This document shows, piece after piece, positions 23,772 to 33,147 of a stretch of DNA of 64,000 nt. Source of the stretch: an uncultured bacterium (GTDB lineage Bacteria > Cyanobacteriota > Vampirovibrionia > Gastranaerophilales > Gastranaerophilaceae); the NCBI GenBank assembly GCA_949298985.1, contig CASFYV010000026.1:186001-250000 (forward strand), given 5' to 3'. Each line of letters opens with the position of its first letter. Positions within the stretch are counted from its first letter, which is position 1. Both the position numbers and the translations under genes were made by a program. The notes below the pieces were generated by a model. It saw only the letters and a list, made by a program, of their open reading frames with translations, did no database searches and was not told the DNA's origin.

Positions 23772-26066
23772 ATGTACGAATTTCCTTTTGAATTAGATGA
23801 ATTTCAAAAACAAGCTTGTAATTTTATTACTGAAGGAAAAAGTGTCGTTGTTTGTGCTCCAACAGGAGCCGGGAAAACTGTTATCGCTCAACACGCTATT
23901 CATTGTGCATTACAAAATAACAAACGAGTTTTTTATACAACACCTCTTAAAGCTCTTTCTAATCAAAAATTCAATGATTTCTCTGAAAAATATGGTTCTG
24001 ACAAAGTTGGACTTTTGACAGGCGACAGTTCTTTTAATAGAAATGCTCAAATTGTAGTTATGACAACAGAAGTTTTTAGAAATATGTTGTACGGAACTAA
24101 TTTTGGTTCTGTTACTGATAATTTAAAAGACGTTAAATATGTTATTCTAGATGAAGTTCATTATATGAATGATGAACAAAGAGGTACTGTTTGGGAAGAA
24201 AGCATTATCTACTGTCCTACTAATGTTCAATTAGTTGCACTCTCGGCTACTGTTGCTAATGCTGACAAACTTACGGAATGGATTAATACTGTTCATTCAA
24301 AAACAGAATTAATTAATACAGATTTTAGACCTGTACCTCTTAGATTTTTTTACTTTGATTCTTCTCAGCCCAATACATTGTTACCACTACTAACTCCTAA
24401 TGGAACATTAAATAAAAAAATAAAACCAGAGAAAAAAGAATTTAAACGTGGAAAAGCGGTTCAGAAAAGAAATACTGTTAAAGATGTTGTTAGAAATTTA
24501 CACGAAAAAGATATGCTTCCTGCAATATACTTTACCTTCTCCAGAAAAAAATGCGACGAACAAATGGAAAAATGTGCTTCTTTATGTTTAGTTACAAAAC
24601 AAGAACAAGAAGAAATAAAAAAAATTATAGACGAATATATCGCAGAAAATCCATATCTATATAAAAATAAACACATTGAATATCTACTGCTTGGCGTAGC
24701 TTCACATCATGCTGGACTATTACCTGCGTGGAAAGTTCTTGTTGAAAAATTATTCCAAAAAGGTTTAATAAAAGTTGTTTTTGCAACCGAAACTCTCGCG
24801 GCAGGGATTAACATGCCAGCTCGTTCTACAGTTATTAGTTCTATTTCAAAAAGAACTGATACCGGACATCGAACTCTAACTCCAAGTGAATTTCTACAAA
24901 TGTCAGGTAGAGCAGGACGCAGAGGTATGGACGAAATAGGATATGTTACAATTGTCGGAACTCCTTTCCAAACTCCTGAAGAAGTAGCAGAACTTGTGCT
25001 TAGTGACGCTAACCCTCTTGAAAGTAAATTCTCTCCTAGTTATTCTATGGTTTTAAATTTACTCCAACGCTTTTCTTTAGAAGAAGCTAAAGAATTAGTT
25101 TTAAAAAGCTTTGGATACTTTTCTTCTAATTCTAGAATAGAGCCTTTACTTAAAATTAAAGAAATTAACCAAGAAAAAATTGATGAATGCAATAATTTCA
25201 CCTGCTTCTGTAAAAGAACTAATGATGACTTACTTGAATATAATAAAATTCGTGAAATATATGTACAAAACAGAAGAACCTTTAAAACAATTCAAAAACA
25301 AGAAAAGAAAAAAAATCGACCTCTTTCTAATGAAGCAAAAGCTTTTGGAGAACAAACAAAAAAATTACTTAGTATGATGCATTCATATGAATGTGATACT
25401 TGTAAACTTTTTAAAAAACATATGAAAATCATTGATGTTCTAAACAGATATAATGCAAAACAAAAAATATTAGACAAAGAAATAGAAAAACAAAAAGATA
25501 TTTTTTGGAATAAATTCTTATCTCATAGAGCCGTCCTAGAAGAATATGGTTATCTTAAAGATGATTATCCTACTGAAAAAGGAATCACAATCTCACAAAT
25601 TCGTTCGGAAAATGAACTTTTCCTAGCCCAAATTATCTTCTCTAACGTATTAAGCGACCTAACACCTGCAGAACTAGCAAGTGTTATTTGTGCTATTACT
25701 ACTGAGGATATGAGAGCTGATTTATATTCTCAACTACCGCTTTCTCCAAATGTAAGAAAAAGGCTCAATAAAATTAAAGATATTAGAAGAGATTTAGACA
25801 AAAAACAAAAATCTTACGAAATTAGTGACCCAATGTACATAAATGCTTATTATTCTCCACTTATAGAATTATGGGCAACCGGTTCTGAATGGGACGATAT
25901 AATTGATCAAATCGATATGGGCGAAGGTGATATCGTAAGATGTTTTAAACGTGTAATAGATGTACTAAGGCAATTTTGTACAATTTCTAATATACCAGAA
26001 GATCTTGTCTTTACGGCAAGAGAAGCTATAGAATTAATTCAAAGATCTCCTATTGATATTGACTAA
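23772..26066 (+). CDS. Ski2-like DEVH-box RNA helicase
   Basis: A 764-residue helicase of the Ski2/Mtr4-like superfamily 2 branch found in cyanobacteria, actinobacteria and their relatives. Motif I CAPTGAGKTVIAQHA (near 29), TTPLKALSNQKF, motif II YVILDEVHYMND (near 128), motif III LSATVANAD, and RecA2 motifs VVFATETLAAGINMPAR and QMSGRAGRRGMDE are all intact. The C-terminal helical region carries cysteines (ECDTCKLFKKH). It probably unwinds structured RNA for decay. A stop-proximal hairpin terminates it. Confidence 0.9.
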   Translation: MYEFPFELDEFQKQACNFITEGKSVVVCAPTGAGKTVIAQHAIHCALQNNKRVFYTTPLKALSNQKFNDFSEKYGSDKVGLLTGDSSFNRNAQIVVMTTEVFRNMLYGTNFGSVTDNLKDVKYVILDEVHYMNDEQRGTVWEESIIYCPTNVQLVALSATVANADKLTEWINTVHSKTELINTDFRPVPLRFFYFDSSQPNTLLPLLTPNGTLNKKIKPEKKEFKRGKAVQKRNTVKDVVRNLHEKDMLPAIYFTFSRKKCDEQMEKCASLCLVTKQEQEEIKKIIDEYIAENPYLYKNKHIEYLLLGVASHHAGLLPAWKVLVEKLFQKGLIKVVFATETLAAGINMPARSTVISSISKRTDTGHRTLTPSEFLQMSGRAGRRGMDEIGYVTIVGTPFQTPEEVAELVLSDANPLESKFSPSYSMVLNLLQRFSLEEAKELVLKSFGYFSSNSRIEPLLKIKEINQEKIDECNNFTCFCKRTNDDLLEYNKIREIYVQNRRTFKTIQKQEKKKNRPLSNEAKAFGEQTKKLLSMMHSYECDTCKLFKKHMKIIDVLNRYNAKQKILDKEIEKQKDIFWNKFLSHRAVLEEYGYLKDDYPTEKGITISQIRSENELFLAQIIFSNVLSDLTPAELASVICAITTEDMRADLYSQLPLSPNVRKRLNKIKDIRRDLDKKQKSYEISDPMYINAYYSPLIELWATGSEWDDIIDQIDMGEGDIVRCFKRVIDVLRQFCTISNIPEDLVFTAREAIELIQRSPIDID

Positions 26067-26076
26067 TATTTATAAT

Positions 26077-26117
26077 AAAAGGCGGGGATTTTGAAAAAAT
26101 CAAAATCCCCGCCTTTT
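26077..26117. terminator. Strong bidirectional terminator
   Basis: AAAAGGCGGGGATTTTG pairs exactly with CAAAATCCCCGCCTTTT around a 7-base loop. It lies between the helicase stop and the convergent RWYD-repeat gene, so it serves both strands. Confidence 0.93.
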
Positions 26118-26126
26118 CCTAATCTT

Positions 26127-26519
26127 TTATTCTTCTGGAACCTCTATTTCAACATCATCTACATCTTCTTCTTTTTTTATAGTCTCAATAACATTCTTAG
26201 CCATTTCCTTAGCTATAACTCCTCTTGTTGATTCCGGACAATTTTGAAGAAGACTTATTGCTGTTCTTAAAGTTCCATCCAAATCATACCAACGTCCATG
26301 CTTAGATTCATCCATTACATCTTCTGTCGCGGACACTATATCTTCTACTGATTCATATTCCGAATTTGATATATGATGTTCTGTTATTATTTTAATCAAA
26401 TTTAAAGCAACTTTAATTTGCGTTTCATCATCAGATTCTTCTAAGGTTTTCATTGCAGAAGATAAAACCGGATCCTTATCATACCAACGTCTTGTATTTG
26501 TTGTAAACTCTTCTTTCAT
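26127..26519 (-). CDS. Duplicated RWYD-repeat protein, unknown function
   Basis: A 130-residue protein with an internal duplication: TRRWYDKDPVLSSAMKTLE (from residue 9) and GRWYDLDGTLRTAISLLQ (from about 79). Each copy has RWYDxDxxLxxAxxxL and is followed by a run of helix. The last 20 residues are strongly acidic (KEEDVDDVEIEVPEE). No known domain matches. AGGAGG lies 5-6 bases upstream of the ATG. It is probably a small repeat scaffold or adaptor, but function is unknown. Confidence 0.65.
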   Translation of the reverse strand: MKEEFTTNTRRWYDKDPVLSSAMKTLEESDDETQIKVALNLIKIITEHHISNSEYESVEDIVSATEDVMDESKHGRWYDLDGTLRTAISLLQNCPESTRGVIAKEMAKNVIETIKKEEDVDDVEIEVPEE

Positions 26520-26580
26520 ATAAACCTCCTAAATCTGTAACAGCTCTATTATACAATATTATTTATTTTTTGTAAAATAT

Positions 26581-27468
26581 TTAAACATTTACTTTTAATG
26601 ATAAATTGTACAATACACGCTTTCTTATTGAGATAGGAAGTATCTTAAATTTTATATATTCATCTAATATATCTTCTGATTTATCAACTCTACTATTTGA
26701 ACAAACAATACTACTGTCCTGTTGCATCAATTGTGAAATTACTAAATCTAAGTCTTCTTCTTTTGCAAACGGTTTTTTCATCATAAAATTATCCACATAA
26801 TTTATATTTACTTCTTTATAATCATTTTCTTCTGTAACAATTCTTGTATTTTGGTACTTTCCATTTTTAAAATTATTGGTTACTAAAATTTCTTTACATA
26901 AACTATTGATTATTTTATAAGACAACAACTTTCCTTCCATTAAACTTTCTACTAATATATGCTGATTGCTATCTATATATTCAACCAAATTATTTAAAAT
27001 ATCATACCGATATTCTTGAAAAAATTTTTCATTGAAATCTACATAAAACTTTCTTGATATAATTCTTCCGATTTCATCATATTCATACTTTACAGAAAAT
27101 TCTCTATCTTTAATTATTTTAGCAATACTAAAAATTCTATTATACTTATCATAAGTATATTTTATTTGATAAATACAATTTCCGTTTTTATCATACCTTT
27201 TAGAAGATATATTTAAGCCTCCTACATAATCTTCTAACTTTACTACCTTATTATTTTTATAATATCTAATTTTAAAAATTTCAGAATTTTCATACAAAAT
27301 TTGTTTTTCTATATCACCTTCCTCTGAATAATAATTAACAGAAATAACTTCTCCAAAATCATTTCTATTAATATCTACAAAAGGTGTATAAACATCATGA
27401 ATAGAATTTTCTAAACAATTAGAAGAACTCTGTTTTAATAAATTATCGCTAAACGTTTCTTTATTCAA
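26581..27468 (-). CDS. YD-repeat-like protein, unknown function
   Basis: A 295-residue protein with a run of short beta-hairpin units of the YD-repeat type: KRYDKNGNCIYQIKYTYDKY, KYEYDEIGRIISRKFY, and EYRYDILNNLVEYID (about residues 90-170). YD repeats form shells in RHS proteins and teneurins, but here there is no signal peptide, toxin or large shell, so only a fragment-like repeat block is present. The N- and C-termini are unrecognised. It stands alone on the minus strand and is not a remnant of a longer RHS gene as far as the flanks show. Confidence 0.6.
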   Translation of the reverse strand: MNKETFSDNLLKQSSSNCLENSIHDVYTPFVDINRNDFGEVISVNYYSEEGDIEKQILYENSEIFKIRYYKNNKVVKLEDYVGGLNISSKRYDKNGNCIYQIKYTYDKYNRIFSIAKIIKDREFSVKYEYDEIGRIISRKFYVDFNEKFFQEYRYDILNNLVEYIDSNQHILVESLMEGKLLSYKIINSLCKEILVTNNFKNGKYQNTRIVTEENDYKEVNINYVDNFMMKKPFAKEEDLDLVISQLMQQDSSIVCSNSRVDKSEDILDEYIKFKILPISIRKRVLYNLSLKVNV

Positions 27469-27563
27469 TGAATAAACTCCTATATTATTAATACTGTTCC
27501 TCTATATATATTAAGTATACAATTTTTCTATAATTGCTATTATATTTTTAATTCTTTACAAAA

Positions 27564-28259
27564 CTACACATTTAATTTATAACCACCACCATAAATAGTT
27601 TCTATATATTTTTTACCATCTGATATTTTATCAATTTTGCTTCTTAAATGCCTAATATGAACTCTTATAGTTTCTACATTATCATCAGGTTCATACCCCC
27701 AAATTTCTTTTAACAATCTAGCTCCTGAAACCATATTACCGTGGTTTTGAAACAAAAGATTAAATATATCAAATTCAATAGGCGTAAGTTTTTGAATTTT
27801 ATCATTAATTTGTACACTATATGTTTCCGGTAAAAGAGTTATTTCTTTATAAGTTAATAACTCTCGAACAGCAGAAGACTTAGGAATTTGCTTTGTTCTT
27901 TTTAAAACAGCTCTCACTCGAACAATCAATTCATCAATCTCAAAAGGTTTAGTTAAATAATCATCAACTCCAATATTAAACCCATTTACTTTATCATTCA
28001 ATTGAGAAAGTGCTGTAAGCATAATAATAGGAGTATCAGCAATTTCTGAAGCTTGTCGAATTCTTTGAGCAACAGTATATCCATCAACTTCAGGCATCAT
28101 AACGTCTAATATTATTAAAGCCGGCATTTCTTGTTTAGCTAACGCAAAACCTTCAATACCATTATATGCCTGTACAACTTGATACCCATTTAATTCTAAA
28201 TTAACTTTTATCAATTCATTTATTGCAACATCATCGTCTACCACAAGAATTTTAGTCAT
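27564..28259 (-). CDS. OmpR/PhoB-family response regulator
   Basis: A 231-residue two-component regulator. The receiver domain has KILVVDDDVAINEL at the start, the phospho-accepting aspartate in IILDVMMPEVDGY (about 53), and TALSQLNDKVNGF and KPFEIDEL. The C-terminal winged helix ends VETIRVHIRHLRSKIDK. The ATG at 28259 is chosen for AAGGAG 9 bases upstream. No histidine kinase is adjacent, as is common for cyanobacterial RpaA/RpaB-type regulators. It overlaps the end of rmuC by 8 bases. Confidence 0.92.
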   Translation of the reverse strand: MTKILVVDDDVAINELIKVNLELNGYQVVQAYNGIEGFALAKQEMPALIILDVMMPEVDGYTVAQRIRQASEIADTPIIMLTALSQLNDKVNGFNIGVDDYLTKPFEIDELIVRVRAVLKRTKQIPKSSAVRELLTYKEITLLPETYSVQINDKIQKLTPIEFDIFNLLFQNHGNMVSGARLLKEIWGYEPDDNVETIRVHIRHLRSKIDKISDGKKYIETIYGGGYKLNV

Positions 28260-29448
28260 TAGCCAAAACTCCTTCCAATTCATCTATATTATCATCCACT
28301 TCTAATAAAGTATCCGGAATCTCTTTAGAAGAAGTAATTCCTAACTGTTTTAATTCTTTAACTTGTTCAAACAAACCTAGTCTATTTTTATTTTTTCTTT
28401 TAAATCTATTAATAGTTGTGCCAAATTTTTTATTAATCTCATCAAATCGTTTTTGTAAATCAACTAAATCTTCACAAAATTGAACAAAAGTTTCATATAA
28501 ATTAGTTCCTGCTGTAACTATATTATTAACACTTTCACATTGTTTTTGCTGAGCAAATAACTGATCTACAAGTTTTATTGTTGTTAATAAAGAAGCAGTT
28601 CCAACTATAATAATTTTAGATTTATAAGCACTATTTATTAATTCATAATCTTCATAAATTAAATTTAAAGAAGCCTCAATTGGAATATACATTAAAACAA
28701 AATCAGGTTGCCACAAGTTTTCAGCATTTTGATAATTTTTATTTGCTAAATCTACAATTCTTTTTTTAACTTCGGCCTTAAAATCTTTAACTTTAGATTC
28801 ATCTTCAATACAATCTAAATAACTTGTTAAAGTAACCTTAGAATCAATAATAATATGCCTGTCTTTAGGTAAATTTATAACTATATCAGGTCTAATCGTA
28901 TGAATTTCACCATCTTTTAAATTAGAAGAAGTCGTTACAAATTGTTTAGAATAATGAATACCTTCCTGCATACCACAAGATTCAAGAATCGTATCCAAAA
29001 TATTTTCACCATAAGCACCTTTTATATTTTGATTTTTTGTCAAAGCTTCGGTTAAATTTTTTGCTTCTTGTGCAATTATTTTATTATTTTTTTCAAGATT
29101 TAAAATTTGTTGTTCAATTTTTGCAGCATTTTCAACACCTGATAAATTAAATTTTTCAACTTTATTTTTAAATTCTCCCAGCTCATTTTTAAGAGGTGCA
29201 ATCTTTTCTTCCAAAACCTCCCTATTTTGTTTTCTTAAATCTTCCTGTTCATTTTTAATAGTTTCTTGAGCTAATTGCACAAAATCTCGTTTAATAATAT
29301 CTTGTAAACTTTGAGTTAACTCTGCTTTAGTTTTTAATTGAGAAAAATCTTCCTTTAAAGTCATCTCTCTTTTTACAAAATAGACATACATAACAAGAGC
29401 CGCAACTACAGCACCTATAACAAAAGAAATTCCCCCAACTAAAAACAT
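28252..29448 (-). CDS. rmuC: DNA recombination protein RmuC
   Basis: A 398-residue protein with an N-terminal membrane anchor (GGISFVIGAVVAALVMYVYF), a coiled coil over about 30-125, and the RmuC nuclease-like domain (GAYGENILDTILESCGM near 144, DIVINLPKDRHIIIDSKVTL near 190). RmuC limits DNA inversion and rearrangement between inverted repeats. AAGGAGGG precedes the start. It is the first gene of an operon with the response regulator, whose start it overlaps. Confidence 0.92.
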   Translation of the reverse strand: MFLVGGISFVIGAVVAALVMYVYFVKREMTLKEDFSQLKTKAELTQSLQDIIKRDFVQLAQETIKNEQEDLRKQNREVLEEKIAPLKNELGEFKNKVEKFNLSGVENAAKIEQQILNLEKNNKIIAQEAKNLTEALTKNQNIKGAYGENILDTILESCGMQEGIHYSKQFVTTSSNLKDGEIHTIRPDIVINLPKDRHIIIDSKVTLTSYLDCIEDESKVKDFKAEVKKRIVDLANKNYQNAENLWQPDFVLMYIPIEASLNLIYEDYELINSAYKSKIIIVGTASLLTTIKLVDQLFAQQKQCESVNNIVTAGTNLYETFVQFCEDLVDLQKRFDEINKKFGTTINRFKRKNKNRLGLFEQVKELKQLGITSSKEIPDTLLEVDDNIDELEGVLAND

Positions 29449-29465
29449 TTAACCCTCCTTAAAAA

Positions 29466-29496
29466 TCAAGCTTCTTTTATTATAAAAGAAGCTTGA
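29466..29496 (-). terminator. Terminator after the BI-1 family gene
   Basis: TCAAGCTTCTTTTA pairs with TAAAAGAAGCTTGA, with five T residues following on the minus strand. It separates the BI-1 gene from the rmuC ribosome site. Confidence 0.85.
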
Positions 29497-29504
29497 AAAA
29501 AAAT

Positions 29505-30230
29505 CTATCTGCGGTCACTTAATTTTGCCAGTAATTTTAAAATCTCTAAATATAACCAAACAATTGTTACCATAAGTCCAAAAGCACCATACCATTCCAT
29601 ATCTTTAGGTAACATCATCTGAGAACCTTTTTCTATAAAATCAAAGTCAATAATCAAGTTTAAAGCCGCAACTAGACAAACAATTAAACTAATACCAATT
29701 CCAAGTGGAGATGCTGAATTCAAAGCCGGCACTTGCAGATTGAAAAAACTACCTATAAAATTAATCAAATAAACAGCCGCTATAGATAATGTTGCAATAA
29801 ATATTACACTTCTAAATTTATCTGTACATTTAATTACATTAGCTCTATATAAAATTAACATTGAAAACAACGCCGCAAAAGTTCCTGCCACTGCTTGAGT
29901 CACAATTCCCGGATAATAAGCTTCAAATTGAGCAGATATTCCACCTAAAAACAAACCTTCACAAACAGCATAAACAGGAATCAAAAATTTTAATCTTGTA
30001 AAACAAACTATCAACGCTAAAACAAACCCAACAATAGCACCACCTGTGGTTAACATCAATGCTAAATCAGTATAACCTAGGCTAAATCTTGTCCAAACAA
30101 AAGCAGCTGCTGCAACTAAAAGTACTCCTAAAAAAGCTGTTACTTGAATAGTTCCATTAACTGTCATAGGTTCGCCTTGTAAGACTTGTTCTTGATTAAC
30201 AAACTTTTCATTTAATATAGGGTTTGACAT
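29505..30230 (-). CDS. Bax inhibitor-1/YccA-family membrane protein
   Basis: A 241-residue inner-membrane protein with seven hydrophobic segments. The family-typical EGLFLGGISAQFEAYYPGI and the C-terminal DFDFIEKGSQ and WYGAFGLMVTIVWLYLEIL motifs are visible, including the acidic residues that sense pH in the calcium-leak members. The N-terminus up to GEPMTVNG is hydrophilic. It is monocistronic, with AGGAGG upstream. Function in bacteria is poorly defined. Confidence 0.85.
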   Translation of the reverse strand: MSNPILNEKFVNQEQVLQGEPMTVNGTIQVTAFLGVLLVAAAAFVWTRFSLGYTDLALMLTTGGAIVGFVLALIVCFTRLKFLIPVYAVCEGLFLGGISAQFEAYYPGIVTQAVAGTFAALFSMLILYRANVIKCTDKFRSVIFIATLSIAAVYLINFIGSFFNLQVPALNSASPLGIGISLIVCLVAALNLIIDFDFIEKGSQMMLPKDMEWYGAFGLMVTIVWLYLEILKLLAKLSDRR

Positions 30231-30319
30231 AAATCCTCCTTCTTACTTTGTATAAAGTATAACATATTTTTTTTATTTTTTTCATGAAATTAATTTTTTT
30301 TTAATGTAGTATATTCTAT

Positions 30320-32047
30320 ATGTTAAAAACTTGCCTTTTAAAATATTTTAAATATTTAAAAAGTAATAAACAAAAATTTTATCTTTACAACATTCTATCA
30401 TTTTTTGTAGGTTTACTTGAATTATCAGGAGTTGCACTTGTTTATCCTTTTGTTCTACAAATTTTATCAAAAAATAAACTAGATAAAACTTCCATTTTAA
30501 TTGGAATAGCTATCACTCTTCTATTCCTTACAAAAAATTTATTTATGATTTTTTACTTCCATCTTCAAGCAAAATTTACTAAAACTCTTGAAGCTGATTT
30601 AAACTTAAAATTTATGGAATATTTTTTACAAACATCATTCCAAAACAGTTCACAAATTCCTATTGCTAAAAAATCAAATATTTTATTTTTTCTCATACCA
30701 AATTTTATAAACAACTTTGTACTAAGAATAATGAATTTAAGTATAAATATCATTATCTTAAGCTTCATAACTATATTTTTAGTTATAAAGTTCCCTCAAG
30801 CAACCCTAGTTACTATAATATTCGCAGCATTAATTTTAATTATACAAACTAGTTTATTCAATAAAAAACTAAAAAAAGTCTCAGAAGAACTTAATAAATC
30901 TTCATTAAATTGTACGAATGCAACAAACGAAATTATCTTAAATTTAAAAAACATAAAAATTTCCAAAAACGAAATATACTTTTTCTCAAAATATAAAAAT
31001 TCATTATATGCCTTTTTTTCCGGCATCACAAAATCACAATTTTATAACTCTATACCACCTTACATAACAGAACCTTGTATAATATTTTTACTATTCATCT
31101 TACTTTCAATAATTTCTATACAAAATCTAAATAACACCTCTAATCTAATAGCATCATTTGCACTAATTACAGCATCAATTTTCAGATTAGCACCTACAAT
31201 TTCAAGAATTCAAACAAACATAAACGGAATAAGAACATCACTAAATATTGTAAATGAATTATTAACAACCTATGAAACTCTAAATATAAACTCAACTCCA
31301 CCATTGATAGAAACTCAATATACAAAATTTGAAAACAAAATAGAATTTAAAAACATCTTTTTTGAATACAATAAAGATAAACCAATTCTTCAAAATATAA
31401 ATTTTGAAATAAGCAAAAATGAATTTATTGGAATCATTGGATTATCAGGAGCTGGAAAAACAACATTAATAGATCTCTTATGTGGATTACTAAAACCAAC
31501 AAAAGGAAAAATTCTAATTGATAATTCTACTCTTGGAAATAAATCATTAAAAATAAGCTATATTCCACAAGAATTTAGAAATCTAAACGTTTCCATCAGA
31601 GAAAATGTAGCCTTTGGTTTTGATAATATAGATGATACAAAAATTATTGAATCACTAAAAAAAGCTCAACTATACGACTTTATAAAAAACAATTTCAAAA
31701 ACGAAATATATGAAAATCCATTTATTGACAATGTTGGTCTGTCACAAGGACAAAAACAAAGACTTGCAATAGCAAGAGCTTTATACACAAACCCTGATAT
31801 CCTAATATTAGACGAAGCAACTTCTGCTCTAGACTTAAAAACAGAAGAAGAATTTTGTTCCGTTTTAGAAGAATTAAGAAAAAACATAACAATCATAGCC
31901 GTTGCACATAAACTAACTACAATAAAAAATGCAGACAAAATAATATTCCTAAAAGATTCTAAAATAAACGACATTGGAACTTTTAATTACCTAAAAGAAA
32001 ATAATAAAGAGTTTGCCAATTTTGCAAACTCTTCTAAATCTAAATAA
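30320..32047 (+). CDS. ABC exporter (MsbA/PglK-like, fused permease-ATPase)
   Basis: A 575-residue half-transporter with about six N-terminal helices (1-300) and a C-terminal ATPase. The ATPase has Walker A GLSGAGKTTLI (near 373), signature LSQGQKQRLAIARAL (near 475) and Walker B ILILDEATSALDL (near 495). The start FFVGLLELSGVALVYPFVL resembles the lipid-linked oligosaccharide flippase PglK group. No glycosyltransferases are adjacent, so the substrate cannot be fixed. Its 3' end overlaps the stop of a short minus-strand gene. Confidence 0.88.
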   Translation: MLKTCLLKYFKYLKSNKQKFYLYNILSFFVGLLELSGVALVYPFVLQILSKNKLDKTSILIGIAITLLFLTKNLFMIFYFHLQAKFTKTLEADLNLKFMEYFLQTSFQNSSQIPIAKKSNILFFLIPNFINNFVLRIMNLSINIIILSFITIFLVIKFPQATLVTIIFAALILIIQTSLFNKKLKKVSEELNKSSLNCTNATNEIILNLKNIKISKNEIYFFSKYKNSLYAFFSGITKSQFYNSIPPYITEPCIIFLLFILLSIISIQNLNNTSNLIASFALITASIFRLAPTISRIQTNINGIRTSLNIVNELLTTYETLNINSTPPLIETQYTKFENKIEFKNIFFEYNKDKPILQNINFEISKNEFIGIIGLSGAGKTTLIDLLCGLLKPTKGKILIDNSTLGNKSLKISYIPQEFRNLNVSIRENVAFGFDNIDDTKIIESLKKAQLYDFIKNNFKNEIYENPFIDNVGLSQGQKQRLAIARALYTNPDILILDEATSALDLKTEEEFCSVLEELRKNITIIAVAHKLTTIKNADKIIFLKDSKINDIGTFNYLKENNKEFANFANSSKSK

Positions 32048-32192
32048 CTCTTACTTGATCCATTAATTTAGAAATTTTTTCCTTTAATTCTACATCAATT
32101 GGACTTACTACGTATCCATTAATTTTTGAATTCATCTCTTTTTCTTCCAAAGTTTTTTCTAACAACGCCAATTTTCTAATTGCAATATTCAT
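32040..32192 (-). CDS. Small 50-residue ORF with strong ribosome site
   Basis: A short gene encoding a charged helical peptide (NIAIRKLALLEKTLEEKEM, then SPIDVELKEKISKLMDQVRVI). AGGAGG is placed 5 bases before the ATG at 32192, and an adjacent ATG at 32195 is an alternative. The stop at 32040-32042 lies inside the end of the ABC transporter gene. No homology is recognised. The excellent ribosome site and about 50 bases of leader argue that it is real. Confidence 0.5.
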   Translation of the reverse strand: MNIAIRKLALLEKTLEEKEMNSKINGYVVSPIDVELKEKISKLMDQVRVI

Positions 32193-32302
32193 CATAACCT
32201 CCTAGATACCCCTTGTTTGGTTGATACCTATTACTTAACTTACATATATATAAAGTCACTTTTTTTTAATAAATTGACTAAAATATTAAGAAATATTACA
32301 AA

Positions 32303-32686
32303 TTACCAAACAACTTTCTCAATTAGTTCAATTTCATATCCGTCCGGGTCTTGAATAAAAGCAATTTTAGAACCTTTACCATTTAAATCAAAAGGCTCAT
32401 AAAGATATTGATAACCTAATTTATTAATTTTTGTTGTGAAAACATCAAGCGAATCTACTTGAAAAGCAAAATGACCAAAACCAGAACCAATATTATAACC
32501 ATTTTCAGGAATTTCATCATTATATGTAAGCTCAATTTGACAAGTTTTTTCTTTATCTTCTAAAAAATACAACCAGCAATCTTCTAAACGTCTTTTTTCT
32601 ACAACATTCATATCTAAAACTTTTTCATAAAATTCTAAAGATTTTTGAATATCTCTTACTCTAATCATTGTATGTAAAAATTTCAT
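32303..32686 (-). CDS. gloA: Lactoylglutathione lyase (glyoxalase I)
   Basis: A 127-residue VOC-fold enzyme. Metal and active-site residues can be followed: H5 in MKFLHTMIRV, E in CQIELTYN, H in GFGHFAFQV and the final E in DPDGYEIELIE. The length matches bacterial GloA. It detoxifies methylglyoxal through the glutathione adduct. Whether this organism makes glutathione is unknown, so another thiol cofactor is possible. It is transcribed divergently from the thioesterase gene with 44 bases between starts. Confidence 0.88.
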   Translation of the reverse strand: MKFLHTMIRVRDIQKSLEFYEKVLDMNVVEKRRLEDCWLYFLEDKEKTCQIELTYNDEIPENGYNIGSGFGHFAFQVDSLDVFTTKINKLGYQYLYEPFDLNGKGSKIAFIQDPDGYEIELIEKVVW

Positions 32687-32730
32687 AACTCCTCCTTACT
32701 TTTATTATTATATCATGTTAGAATGAGTTT

Positions 32731-33147
32731 ATGAAACATACATTCGAACAAAAAGTTTATTATTCAGACACAGATGCATACGGTGTTGTATGGCACGGTT
32801 CATATTTAAGATGGCTTGAAATGGGTAGAGTTGAGCTATGTGAAATGTTAGGACATAACTTACTTGAATTAGAAGCAAATGATATCGTTATGCCGGTTAC
32901 TAATATGAATATTCGCTACAAAGCTTCTGGGAAATTAAATGATGTCGTAATAGTAGAAACTTGGATAAAAAAATTAACACCGGTTACAGTTGTTTTTGAA
33001 CAGACTATAAAAAACAAAGAGAGCGGTAAATTGTTTATTCAAGCAGAATTTGAAGTTGTAGCTATCCATAATGACGGAAAAATGTACAGACGCCTGCCTG
33101 ATATTTTAAAAAATTCTTTTGAGAAAGTATTATCATGCCAAGACTAA
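32731..33147 (+). CDS. ybgC: YbgC/4-hydroxybenzoyl-CoA thioesterase-family acyl-CoA thioesterase
   Basis: A 138-residue hot-dog fold thioesterase. YYSDTDAYGVVWHGSYLRWLE (about 9-29) holds the catalytic aspartate region and the family HxxY-like segment. The C-terminal half is IRYKASGKLNDVVIVETW. YbgC hydrolyses short-chain acyl-CoA and often lies in envelope operons (tol-pal). Here it overlaps the rluB start by 13 bases. Substrate not assignable. Confidence 0.87.
   Translation: MKHTFEQKVYYSDTDAYGVVWHGSYLRWLEMGRVELCEMLGHNLLELEANDIVMPVTNMNIRYKASGKLNDVVIVETWIKKLTPVTVVFEQTIKNKESGKLFIQAEFEVVAIHNDGKMYRRLPDILKNSFEKVLSCQD

Noticed and set aside
26581-27468. RHS toxin or polymorphic toxin remnant
   Set aside because: Only a short YD-like block is present, with no export signal, RHS core box or toxin tip, and no immunity gene.
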